Position numbers and translations under genes: made by a program
Notes under the pieces: generated by a model
Seen by the model: only the letters and a program-made list of their open reading frames with translations
Database searches by the model: none
Told to the model about the DNA's origin: nothing
In this document: one piece after another, positions 36,957-44,352 of the stretch
How the letters are laid out: the number at the start of each line of letters is the position of its first letter
Numbering within the stretch: the first letter of the stretch is position 1
Source: UBA6136 sp044350805
GTDB taxonomy: Bacteria > Pseudomonadota > Gammaproteobacteria > Methylococcales > Methylococcaceae
Direction: 5' to 3'
NCBI GenBank assembly: GCA_044350805.1
Contig: JBILGU010000005.1
Coordinates: 1 to 64,000 of the forward strand
DNA length: 64,000 nt

Positions 36957-37862
36957 CTAAACCGCAACCTCTGCAGCAATGTGCGGATGGGGGTCGTAGC
37001 CCTTCAGATCAAAGTCATCGATGCGATAACTGAAAAGATCCGGCGCCTTTCTCAAAATCTCCAGCGTCGGCAAGGGACGCGGCGTTCGTAAAAGCTGCTC
37101 CCGGGTCTGATCCTGATGATTGAGATAGAGATGCACATCGCAACCGAACCAGACGATCTCCCCCGGAAGATAACCACACTCCAGCGCCAGAAGGTGGGTC
37201 AGCAGTGCAAGGTTTGCAATATTCCAACTCAAGCCCAGATAGGCATCGGCCGAGCGTTGCATTAAGGCCCCAGAAAGCCGTCCCGTCGTTTCGGAGACAA
37301 AAAACTGGTAGGTCTTGTGACAGGGCGGCAAAGCCATCTGGTCAAGCTCCCCTACATTCCAGCCTTCAAACAGAAGTCGCCGCGATCCGGGATTGTGCTT
37401 GAGGGCTTCGATCAATTCCTGAATCTGATCAATCTCGCGGCCATCTTCGGCTTTCCACCGCCGCCATTGCGCGCCATAGACCGGACCCAGATCGCCCCAT
37501 TGGGCCGCAAAGTGCTCATCTTGGAGAATGCGCGCCTCAAAATCCGCCTGAGTGATGGCCTCACCGGTGCTCTCCCGATAGCGCTTGAGCGGCCAGTCCG
37601 TCCAAATTCTCACATTCTCAAGGAGGAGCTCCCGGATATTTCGTCCCCCTTTGAGCATCCAGAGCATTTCCTTGAATGCGGTCTTCCAGAAGATCTTCTT
37701 GGTCGTAAAGACCGGAAAACCTTCGGCCAGATCAAAGCGCAACGTCCTTCCAAACAAAGCCCGTGTGCCGACACCGGTTCGGTCAATGCGTTGATCCCCG
37801 CAATCAAGAAGCTCCCTGAGGAGATCAAGATACTGCTGTTCTGGGTGGGGTGGGTTCTGCAT
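36957..37862 (-). CDS. thyA: Thymidylate synthase
   Basis: ThyA methylates dUMP to dTMP using methylene-tetrahydrofolate. The 301-residue product has the catalytic cysteine in ALPPCHKTYQFFV (Cys181), dUMP-binding QRSADAYLGLSWNIA, and DVHLYLNH. The reading frame is open upstream to 38207, but the family start MQNPPHPEQQYLDLL is at 37862, overlapping the lgt stop by one base (TGATG). Dihydrofolate from this reaction can be recycled by the FolA encoded 2.7 kb away. Confidence 0.97.
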   Translation of the reverse strand: MQNPPHPEQQYLDLLRELLDCGDQRIDRTGVGTRALFGRTLRFDLAEGFPVFTTKKIFWKTAFKEMLWMLKGGRNIRELLLENVRIWTDWPLKRYRESTGEAITQADFEARILQDEHFAAQWGDLGPVYGAQWRRWKAEDGREIDQIQELIEALKHNPGSRRLLFEGWNVGELDQMALPPCHKTYQFFVSETTGRLSGALMQRSADAYLGLSWNIANLALLTHLLALECGYLPGEIVWFGCDVHLYLNHQDQTREQLLRTPRPLPTLEILRKAPDLFSYRIDDFDLKGYDPHPHIAAEVAV

Positions 37863-38650
37863 CACGCGGCTCTCGTCTGACGGTAGGCCATGGCCAGAAT
37901 GAAGATGCCTGCCACGACCATCGGCAATGAGAGAACCATGCCCATCGTCAGCCAGCCAAAGGCGAGGTACCCAATGTGAGCATCCGGAAGTCTCAGGAAT
38001 TCGACGGCAAAGCGAAATGTCCCATAGAGCAGCAGGAACATGCCACTGACCGCCGTCCGCGGTGGATCCTGTCTTCGAAACCACCACAAAATCAGATAGA
38101 GCACGATGCCTTCGAGAAAGGCTTCGTAAAGCTGCGACGGGTGACGGGGTTCCGGCCCCCCGGTGGGGAAAATCATCCCCCAGGGAAGGTCCGTGGGTTT
38201 CCCCCAAAGCTCACCGTTGATGAAATTGCCGATCCGCCCCGTAAAGAGGCCGAGCGGAACATAGGGACCGATAAAGTCAGTGACATCGCCAAAGCGGGCG
38301 CCGACCTTGTAGGCAAAGACGCCCATGCCGGCAAATGCCCCCAGCATTCCTCCATGAAAGCTCATCCCCCCTTCCCAGACCCGAAAAAGAATCGTGGGCT
38401 CATGGATGAAGGCCTGGAAGTTGTAGAAAAAGATGTAGCCCAGACGGCCACCCAGCATCAGACCGACGGCACAATAAAAAATGAGATCCTCGATCTGGGT
38501 GGCCGTCCAGGGAAACCCTGGCTCTTTGGCTCGAAGCCGTGCCAAAAACCAGGCCGCTCCGATACCGATAATGTACATCAGGCCATACCAATGGACCTTG
38601 AGGGGGCCAAGGCTCACAGCCACCGGATCAATCTGGGGATAGGGAATCAT
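37862..38650 (-). CDS. lgt: Prolipoprotein diacylglyceryl transferase
   Basis: Lgt transfers diacylglycerol to the lipobox cysteine of prolipoproteins in the inner membrane; LolB, the TPR protein and the 39-aa lipoprotein here would be substrates. The 262-residue protein has about seven TM segments, the HGGMLGAFAGM motif and the Lgt signature GRIGNFINGELWG. The start MIPYPQIDPVAVSLG at 38650 matches the family, and an upstream in-frame ATG at 38695 was rejected. It is the first gene of an lgt-thyA operon, an order seen widely in proteobacteria. Confidence 0.97.
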   Translation of the reverse strand: MIPYPQIDPVAVSLGPLKVHWYGLMYIIGIGAAWFLARLRAKEPGFPWTATQIEDLIFYCAVGLMLGGRLGYIFFYNFQAFIHEPTILFRVWEGGMSFHGGMLGAFAGMGVFAYKVGARFGDVTDFIGPYVPLGLFTGRIGNFINGELWGKPTDLPWGMIFPTGGPEPRHPSQLYEAFLEGIVLYLILWWFRRQDPPRTAVSGMFLLLYGTFRFAVEFLRLPDAHIGYLAFGWLTMGMVLSLPMVVAGIFILAMAYRQTRAA

Positions 38651-38823
38651 CGTTGAGGTCTCGGCGAAGGAGAGGTTCGGGGCGGACAAAGCCACGCAAG
38701 GAGATACGAAATACGACTATCATAGTGTACCCAGATTCCGTGAACCACCCATGGATCCCGGCGCCTTGAGTCGTTCGGTTGATCGGGGTGGGCCCTCATC
38801 CACGATTCCATAAGGAGACCCCC

Positions 38824-39354
38824 ATGGCAGGGTTGCGCGACCAATTGCTGAAATCAGGCCTGGTGACTGAAAAACAGGTCAAGAAAGTCCAAAAAGAGCA
38901 GGTCAAGGCCACCAAGGCCAATGCCCACCGCCCTGCCACACCGACCGTGGATCCCGTTCCCCGCCATCAGGAAAAGGTCGAGCGCGATCGCCTTTTGAAC
39001 CAGCAGCGCCAAGCCGAATTAGCGCGTCGGGACCTTGAGGCGCAGGTCCGGGACCTCATTAATACCCGCCGGATCACGCCCGAGGAGGGAGAGACCCCAT
39101 TCAACTTCACCGATGGCGGAAAGATCAAAAAGCTCTACCTCACCTCCGCTCTTCGCGATCAGCTGGTGCGCGGGGTCATTGGGATCGTCCGCTTTGACGG
39201 GGGGCATGCCTTTGTTCCACGTGAAACCATCGAGAAAGTTCGCCAACGTGACCCGGCAGCCATCCTCCTCCTGAATGAACTTAAAGAAGAGCCATCCCAA
39301 GCGCCAGATGATCCCTATGCGCAGTATCAAGTCCCAGATGACCTGATCTGGTAG
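38824..39354 (+). CDS. DUF2058 (YaiL-like) family protein
   Basis: A 176-residue soluble protein starting MAGLRDQLLKSGLVTEKQ with a strongly charged helical N-terminal half (RDRLLNQQRQAELARRDLEAQVRDLI), followed by the globular DUF2058 domain (IKKLYLTSALRDQLVRG...FVPRETIEKVRQRD). E. coli YaiL is the named member; the function is uncertain, and ribosome/RNA association is only a suggestion. A good AAGGAGA ribosome site precedes it. A parS-like site (39213-39228) lies inside its coding region. Confidence 0.85.
   Translation: MAGLRDQLLKSGLVTEKQVKKVQKEQVKATKANAHRPATPTVDPVPRHQEKVERDRLLNQQRQAELARRDLEAQVRDLINTRRITPEEGETPFNFTDGGKIKKLYLTSALRDQLVRGVIGIVRFDGGHAFVPRETIEKVRQRDPAAILLLNELKEEPSQAPDDPYAQYQVPDDLIW
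39213..39228. promoter_or_regulatory. parS-like centromere site 1
   Basis: TGTTCCACGTGAAACC matches the bacterial parS consensus TGTTNCACGTGAAACA at all but the last position. It lies within the DUF2058 coding sequence, about 12.8 kb left of dnaA-rpmH. It is one of three sites within 5.2 kb. Confidence 0.88.
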
Positions 39355-39376
39355 CCCATCTCCGACCGAGACCGAC

Positions 39377-40528
39377 ATGACTCAGAGTCTTTTCAGTCCT
39401 TACGAACTTGGCCCCTATCACCTCGCGAACCGAATGGTCATGGCGCCGATGACCCGCTCCCGGGCGGGGCAACCCGGAGACATTCCCTCGAGGCTGAATG
39501 CCCACTACTACGCCCAGCGCGCAAGCGCAGGACTGATCGTGACCGAGGGGGCTCAAATCTCACCCCAAGGCAAGGGGTATCCCTGGACTCCGGGCATCCA
39601 TACGGAAGCGCAAATCGAAGGCTGGCGGGGGGTTGCCAAAGCCGTGCACGCAACGGGTGGCCGTCTGTTTCTCCAGCTCTGGCATGTCGGTCGGATCTCT
39701 CATCCCCTCCTCCAGCCCGAAGGTCAGCTACCGGTCGCCCCCTCCGCCATCCCCCCTCAAGGGGAAGCCTTTGTGGTGAATGAGCAAGGCCAGCCGGCCA
39801 TGGTGCCTTTCGTGACTCCCCGCGCACTCGAGCTCTTAGAAATTCCAGACCTCATTAAACAATACGTTCAGGATGCCAAAAATGCGCTCTTGGCCGGAAT
39901 GGATGGGGTGGAAATCCATGCGGCGAATGGCTATCTTCTGGATCAGTTCATCAGCAGTGGGACCAATCGGCGAAACGATGCCTATGGCGGAAGCATCCCG
40001 AACCGCATCCGCCTCCTTCTTGAGGTGACCGATGCCGTCTCCCGTATTTGCGGTGCCGAGCGCGTGGGCGTCCGGATCTCCCCCTTTGGCACCTTCAACG
40101 ACATGTCCGACGAGGCACCCGAGGCACTCTTTGAAGCCATCGCTGACGCGCTGTCTTCCCGCCGCATGGGCTACCTCCATCTCGTCGATCCCACGTTTGA
40201 AGGCGAGGCCAGCATCCGTTCCCGGGGACAGCAACTGATGGCGTCAATCCGGCAGCGCTTTGAAGGGACGCTGATTCTGTGTGGTGGCTATGATCGTTCC
40301 CGGGCAGATACCGCCCTCCTTGAGGGGCGCGCCGATCTCATTGGTTTTGGCCGACCCTTCCTCTCGAATCCCGATCTTCCCGTGCGACTTCAGACCCATG
40401 CCCCCCTGAATCTCCCGGACCCCAGCCTCTTCTATGGGGGGGGCATTCATGGCTATGTCGATTATCCAACCCGTAACCAGGAAATGGGCCTTGAGCCCCT
40501 GCCTGACTTTAGCGCACTCATCGATTAG
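39377..40528 (+). CDS. Old yellow enzyme family alkene reductase
   Basis: A 383-residue FMN enzyme of the OYE family. The start LGPYHLANRMVMAPMTRSRA is the FMN-binding segment; QLWHVGRIS, the catalytic VEIHAANGYLLDQF (HxxN active site), GGSIPNRIRLLLEV and the C-terminal DLIGFGRPFLSNPDLP follow. Such NADPH-dependent enzymes reduce activated C=C bonds or nitroesters; NemA of E. coli is the nearest named type. Physiological substrate unknown. It is followed 8 bases later by folA and may share its transcript. Confidence 0.93.
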   Translation: MTQSLFSPYELGPYHLANRMVMAPMTRSRAGQPGDIPSRLNAHYYAQRASAGLIVTEGAQISPQGKGYPWTPGIHTEAQIEGWRGVAKAVHATGGRLFLQLWHVGRISHPLLQPEGQLPVAPSAIPPQGEAFVVNEQGQPAMVPFVTPRALELLEIPDLIKQYVQDAKNALLAGMDGVEIHAANGYLLDQFISSGTNRRNDAYGGSIPNRIRLLLEVTDAVSRICGAERVGVRISPFGTFNDMSDEAPEALFEAIADALSSRRMGYLHLVDPTFEGEASIRSRGQQLMASIRQRFEGTLILCGGYDRSRADTALLEGRADLIGFGRPFLSNPDLPVRLQTHAPLNLPDPSLFYGGGIHGYVDYPTRNQEMGLEPLPDFSALID

Positions 40529-40536
40529 CGGGCCGC

Positions 40537-41025
40537 ATGGAAATCACTCTGATCGTTGCCATGGCCGAGAATCGGGTCATCGGCGCCAACAATGCGATGC
40601 CCTGGCATCTTCCCGATGACTTGCGCCGATTTCGGGCCCTGACCATGGGCCACCCCATCCTGATGGGGCGAAAAACCCACGAGGCCATCGGCCGGCCATT
40701 ACCGGGTCGACGCAATCTGGTGATGACGCGGGATGCAACGCAATCGTTTCCTGGTTGCGAAGTCATCTCTTGCGCTGAAGACGCTCAACGGCTCTGTCAG
40801 GACGCTGATGCGTTGTTTGTGATTGGTGGTGCCGAACTCTATCGCCTCTTTCTCCCCCTTGCGAACCGAATTGAGCTCACCATCATTCATCGGGAATTTG
40901 AGGGAGATACCTATTTCCCTGAGATTTCGGCCGACACCTGGATCGAAGTGGCGCGAGAGCAAAGACCCATGGATTCGACGCTAGGATACGCCTGGTCCTA
41001 CCTCACGCTGGAGCGCGCCCGCTAG
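40537..41025 (+). CDS. folA: Dihydrofolate reductase
   Basis: FolA reduces dihydrofolate to tetrahydrofolate with NADPH. The 162-residue product has the family N-terminus LIVAMAENRVIGANNAMPWHLPDDL with the catalytic acid (Asp) in the DDL segment, followed by HPILMGRKTHEAIG and the adenine-binding loop. It works with ThyA in the same window. Its stop interlocks with moaC in CTAG. Confidence 0.97.
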   Translation: MEITLIVAMAENRVIGANNAMPWHLPDDLRRFRALTMGHPILMGRKTHEAIGRPLPGRRNLVMTRDATQSFPGCEVISCAEDAQRLCQDADALFVIGGAELYRLFLPLANRIELTIIHREFEGDTYFPEISADTWIEVAREQRPMDSTLGYAWSYLTLERAR

Positions 41026-41495
41026 CGCTGCCATGCGCCTGAACGGCCTCCGCTCTTCATGACCAGTCCGATATCTGTGAGGGTCATCCCACGATCCACG
41101 GCCTTACACATGTCATAAATCGTCAGGAGAGCGATTTGGACGGCGGTCAACGCCTCCATTTCGACACCCGTCTGACCTTCCGTGCTCACGGTAGCCCGGC
41201 AATGGATCCCCAGAGGTTCTGTTGTGGGCGTGAGATCGATTCCGACATGGGTCAGCATCAAAGGATGACAGAGCGGGATCAGATCCGCGGTTTTTTTGCT
41301 GGCCATGATCCCTGCAATACGGGCAACTGAAAGGACATCCCCTTTCTTATGGCCACCCTCCTGAATTAACCGCAACGTGTCTGCCTGCATCCGGATGACT
41401 CCCTCTGCTATAGCCGTTCGCTGCGTCGCAGGCTTTTCGCCCACGTTGACCATGTGTGCCTGACCGGCTTCATCGAAGTGCGTAAACTGGGCCAT
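41022..41495 (-). CDS. moaC: Cyclic pyranopterin monophosphate synthase
   Basis: MoaC converts the MoaA product to cyclic pyranopterin monophosphate in molybdenum-cofactor synthesis. The 157-residue protein has KKGDVLSVARIAGIMASKKTADLIPLCHPL, the signature of the family, and GVEMEALTAVQIALLTIYDMCKAVDR near the C-terminus, as in E. coli MoaC (length 161). No other moa gene is in the window. A parS-like site sits in its 5' leader. Confidence 0.97.
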   Translation of the reverse strand: MAQFTHFDEAGQAHMVNVGEKPATQRTAIAEGVIRMQADTLRLIQEGGHKKGDVLSVARIAGIMASKKTADLIPLCHPLMLTHVGIDLTPTTEPLGIHCRATVSTEGQTGVEMEALTAVQIALLTIYDMCKAVDRGMTLTDIGLVMKSGGRSGAWQR

Positions 41496-41501
41496 TCAAA
41501 A

Positions 41502-41517
41502 TGTTCCACGTGAAACC
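41502..41517. promoter_or_regulatory. parS-like centromere site 2
   Basis: TGTTCCACGTGAAACC, identical to site 1, lies in the divergent gap between moaC (start 41495) and the flavin reductase gene. Its left edge is seven bases from the moaC start, so bound ParB could also affect moaC expression. Confidence 0.88.
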
Positions 41518-41571
41518 AAAAGGATGCCCGGCATTATAAGAAGTCCGGGCACTGTGAAGGAGGGGCGCGCC

Positions 41572-42069
41572 ATGCAGCAAACAGAAATTGCCCAATTGAT
41601 CCAAACGCTGAGCACGGGCATCTATGGAATCGGGGTTCATCACGACGGAGAGCAACGGATCTTTACGGCGAGCTGGGTGATGCCGGTCTCCTTTGATCCT
41701 GTCCTCATCGCGCTCAGCATCAATCCGCAGCATCGCTCCTATCCGATACTCAAGCAAGAGGGATCCTTCTCGATCAATGTCATCGGCCTTGATCAGCCGG
41801 AGCTCGCCGAGAAACTCGCCGCCCCCGGCGATCGATTTCAAGGACTTCAATGGTCTGTGGGATCCACCGGCTGTTCCCTCCTGGCGTGTGCACTCGCACA
41901 TCTTGAATGCCGCGTGGCGCAGGAACTCCAGGCGGGCGATCACCATCTCATCATCGGGAAAGTGATTGCCGGCGATCTTCGCAACCCTAAGGGCCTTCCA
42001 CTCCTTTATGCGCACACCGAAAACCTGGATGGTGCCATCGCCCTCTTCCCAGAGCAGCTCTCAAACTGA
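41572..42069 (+). CDS. Flavin reductase-like FMN-binding protein
   Basis: A 165-residue flavin reductase-domain protein (split-barrel fold), with IQTLSTGIYGIGV, TASWVMPVSFDPVLIALSI and GSFSINVIG typical of the family. Such proteins reduce flavin or bind FMN as oxidoreductase components; the partner is unknown. The start at 41572 has an AAGGAGG ribosome site 8 bases upstream; an earlier in-frame ATG (41524) lies in the parS-containing leader and was rejected. Its stop is 8 bases from that of pyrD on the opposite strand. Confidence 0.82.
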   Translation: MQQTEIAQLIQTLSTGIYGIGVHHDGEQRIFTASWVMPVSFDPVLIALSINPQHRSYPILKQEGSFSINVIGLDQPELAEKLAAPGDRFQGLQWSVGSTGCSLLACALAHLECRVAQELQAGDHHLIIGKVIAGDLRNPKGLPLLYAHTENLDGAIALFPEQLSN

Positions 42070-42076
42070 GACGTGA

Positions 42077-43090
42077 TTATCGAAGGCCCGACACCAGCGC
42101 CTGAACCAGCCGAGGGCCCTGGTAAATCAGCCCTGAATAAATTTGAATGAGGGAAGCACCCGCATCCAGCTTGCGTGAGGCATCCTCCACCGAAAAAATC
42201 CCGCCACAGGCAATGATAGGAATTCGCCCACCCAAGTGACGAGACAGCGCGGACACGACCTGCGTTGAGATCTCCCGAACCGGACGGCCGCTCAAGCCCC
42301 CACTCTCCTCACCATGGACGTAATGACTGACCCCTTCACGCGAGGAGGTCGTGTTGGTGGCAATCACCGCATCCACGCCAAATCGAACAAGACAATCGGA
42401 AATCGATTCGATCTCCCCGGACGTCAGATCAGGCGCAATCTTAACCGCAAGGGGAACGACCCTTCCGTGCGCCTTCGCCAAGGCGGCGCGCTCCGCCATC
42501 AAGCCTTGGATGAGGGATTCGAGATGCGAGCCGGATTGAAGGCTTCGAAGGCCCGGGGTATTGGGTGAAGAGATATTGACCGTGACATAGTGGGCATCTG
42601 CGTAGACTTTCTGGAGCCCGATGCGATAGTCCTCCAATGCCTCTTCGACGGGCGTGTCCTTGTTTTTGCCAATGTTGATCCCTAGAACGCCGGGGTATTT
42701 TGCCGCGCGGACTTTTGCGACCAGAGCGTCCGCACCCTGATTGTTAAATCCCATGCGGTTGATGATGGCGTCGGCCTCTGGAATTCGAAAAAGCCGTGGC
42801 TTGGGATTTCCAGGCTGTGCTCTCGGGGTCACGGTCCCGATTTCAAGAAAGCCAAAACCCAAAGCCCCCAGCCCATCAATACAGACCCCATCCTTGTCGA
42901 GGCCTGCGGCCAAGCCGACCGGATTGGGAAAATGAATCCCCATCACCTCGCGGGCGCTCCCTGAGACGTCGACCTTGAGTGGATTTAAGGGGCCCAGCCG
43001 CGCGAGAAGGGCCAGCCCTGACAGGGTGACATGATGCGCCGTCTCCGGATCCAGCTTAAAAAGAAGAGGGCGAAGCAAGGTGTAGCACAT
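42077..43090 (-). CDS. pyrD: Dihydroorotate dehydrogenase (quinone), class 2
   Basis: PyrD oxidises dihydroorotate to orotate in pyrimidine synthesis and passes electrons to membrane quinone. The 337-residue product has an N-terminal membrane-contact helix (CYTLLRPLLFKLDPE), GFLEIGTVTPRAQPGNPKPR, the motif NMGFNNQG-like RMGFNNQGAD, and the catalytic serine in TVNISSPNTPGLRSLQ, all class-2 features. The ATG at 43090 was chosen over an upstream TTG at 43105. It ends about 10 bases from the flavin reductase stop. Confidence 0.96.
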   Translation of the reverse strand: MCYTLLRPLLFKLDPETAHHVTLSGLALLARLGPLNPLKVDVSGSAREVMGIHFPNPVGLAAGLDKDGVCIDGLGALGFGFLEIGTVTPRAQPGNPKPRLFRIPEADAIINRMGFNNQGADALVAKVRAAKYPGVLGINIGKNKDTPVEEALEDYRIGLQKVYADAHYVTVNISSPNTPGLRSLQSGSHLESLIQGLMAERAALAKAHGRVVPLAVKIAPDLTSGEIESISDCLVRFGVDAVIATNTTSSREGVSHYVHGEESGGLSGRPVREISTQVVSALSRHLGGRIPIIACGGIFSVEDASRKLDAGASLIQIYSGLIYQGPRLVQALVSGLR

Positions 43091-43108
43091 CGGCAGAATC
43101 TCCAAAAA

Positions 43109-43792
43109 TTAGGATCCGTCGCGCGCGGCCATGGCAGCGCAGACTCGGATAGCAGATGAAAGGTCCAACGCGCCCGTTCGACTCTCAGCACATAAGGCCC
43201 CCCGAAACCCCAGGTAGTCCGCGCCCAAAGGTTTGAGTTTCGGGATATCGCCCAACGACAACGAGCCGGCTAAACCCGTTAGACACCCCAGAGACCGACC
43301 GACCTGGACAAATCCTTCAAGCCAGGAGAGCTCTCGATACGCCAGAAGCCCCCCCCGGGTCTTATCTGCCGTATCCACCATGATGCCCTCAAATCCCGCG
43401 GCCTTGAAGGTGGGAAGGACACTCAACGAGAACGCTTGGTCGGCAAAAAGAACGGCCACCAGCTTCACCCCCCGATCGGCAACGGGTTTCAGCTGATCGA
43501 GGACGGGCTGCCATTCACCGGAATCAAAAAATCCAATCTTGACATAGTCGACACCGGCCTCCGCCATCGCATCGACCGCGCGCCCGACCACCTCGGGTAC
43601 CATCGGAAGATCGCCCACCGTTGCACTGATGCACTGATCAGGAAAGGTCTCGACGATGCGATGAACGTCTTTCAGCTCCAAAGCACCCAAGGCCCCCAAG
43701 GCCGGGTTTTTTAAATCGAGAATATCGATCGGCAAGGAAGCGAGCGCAGAAGCCTCTTTCAATGAGGCGACGCTGGCCAATATTCCCGTCAT
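43109..43792 (-). CDS. mfnB: (5-formylfuran-3-yl)methyl phosphate synthase-like protein (MfnB, DUF556)
   Basis: MfnB in methanogens condenses two glyceraldehyde 3-phosphates into the furan precursor of methanofuran; in methylotrophs its homologue belongs to the H4MPT-linked formaldehyde-oxidation gene set. The 227-residue TIM-barrel protein has DILDLKNPALGALGA (catalytic-type Lys28), YVKIGFFDSGE, and GLAGSLSLGDIPKL. The start MTGILASVASLKE at 43792 overlaps the DUF447 stop by ATGA, so these genes form a tight operon. Assignment rests on motif recall; the methylotroph product may be methylofuran. Confidence 0.85.
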   Translation of the reverse strand: MTGILASVASLKEASALASLPIDILDLKNPALGALGALELKDVHRIVETFPDQCISATVGDLPMVPEVVGRAVDAMAEAGVDYVKIGFFDSGEWQPVLDQLKPVADRGVKLVAVLFADQAFSLSVLPTFKAAGFEGIMVDTADKTRGGLLAYRELSWLEGFVQVGRSLGCLTGLAGSLSLGDIPKLKPLGADYLGFRGALCAESRTGALDLSSAIRVCAAMAARDGS

Positions 43793-44352
43793 GACGCAGA
43801 CCCAAGATGGGTATGGACGCGCGCCATCAACCAATCCCAGGCCTCCTGTTCCCTGGGCCCTGCGGTCTTTTCGATGGCGATTGAAAGGTATTCGATCTCC
43901 GAGCGAATCCGTTCTGGTGAAAGCCGGTCGAGTCGACTCACCAAAATAGCCGCCTCAAGGACTGCGACCTGAGCCCGGTTATATCCTTTAAAGGGCGCAT
44001 GGATAGCCTCAGCCACGACGCGACAATAAAATTTTGCGCGAACGGGATCATCCTCAAAGTGATCCAACCGAAGCTCTGCATGCCCCAGCGTATCGGCCAA
44101 ACGCAGACCCTTCACTTCCGTCGCGGGAAGCAGCGGCCAGTTTCGACGGCCCGTAAGACAGCCGGCAAAGACCCGGACATCCTCACAATAATTGATGACA
44201 GCGGATTCTGTCGCCAGCAAATTATCAAGGGTTCTTGACGGCCTGAAAGGCATGATGAGGTATCTGTCATCCTCAAGGACATTGACACCCATCGGCGCAA
44301 GGTGCGCTTCCCCGCTCGGAGAGACCGTGGTGAGAATAATCTCGCGAATCAC
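43789..44352 (-). CDS. DUF447 family protein, H4MPT-linked C1 metabolism cluster
   Basis: A 187-residue protein starting MIREIILTTVSPSGEAHLAPMG, with SRTLDNLLATESAVINYCED, matching DUF447, an FMN-binding-split-barrel-like family shared by methanogens and H4MPT-using methylotrophs. Its exact reaction is unknown; the neighbouring mfnB- and DUF6513-type genes suggest a role in tetrahydromethanopterin or methanofuran synthesis. It overlaps both neighbours by ATGA. Confidence 0.82.
   Translation of the reverse strand: MIREIILTTVSPSGEAHLAPMGVNVLEDDRYLIMPFRPSRTLDNLLATESAVINYCEDVRVFAGCLTGRRNWPLLPATEVKGLRLADTLGHAELRLDHFEDDPVRAKFYCRVVAEAIHAPFKGYNRAQVAVLEAAILVSRLDRLSPERIRSEIEYLSIAIEKTAGPREQEAWDWLMARVHTHLGSAS

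Noticed and set aside
36957..38207. Extended 416-residue version of thyA
   Set aside because: The extra 115 residues are frame read-through opposite/within lgt codons; the family N-terminus is at 37862.
41525..41551. GCCCGG...CCGGGC inverted repeat in the moaC-flavin reductase gap as a terminator
   Set aside because: It sits between divergent promoters upstream of both genes, has no T run, and the 13-base loop weakens it; a regulatory role is possible but unsupported.
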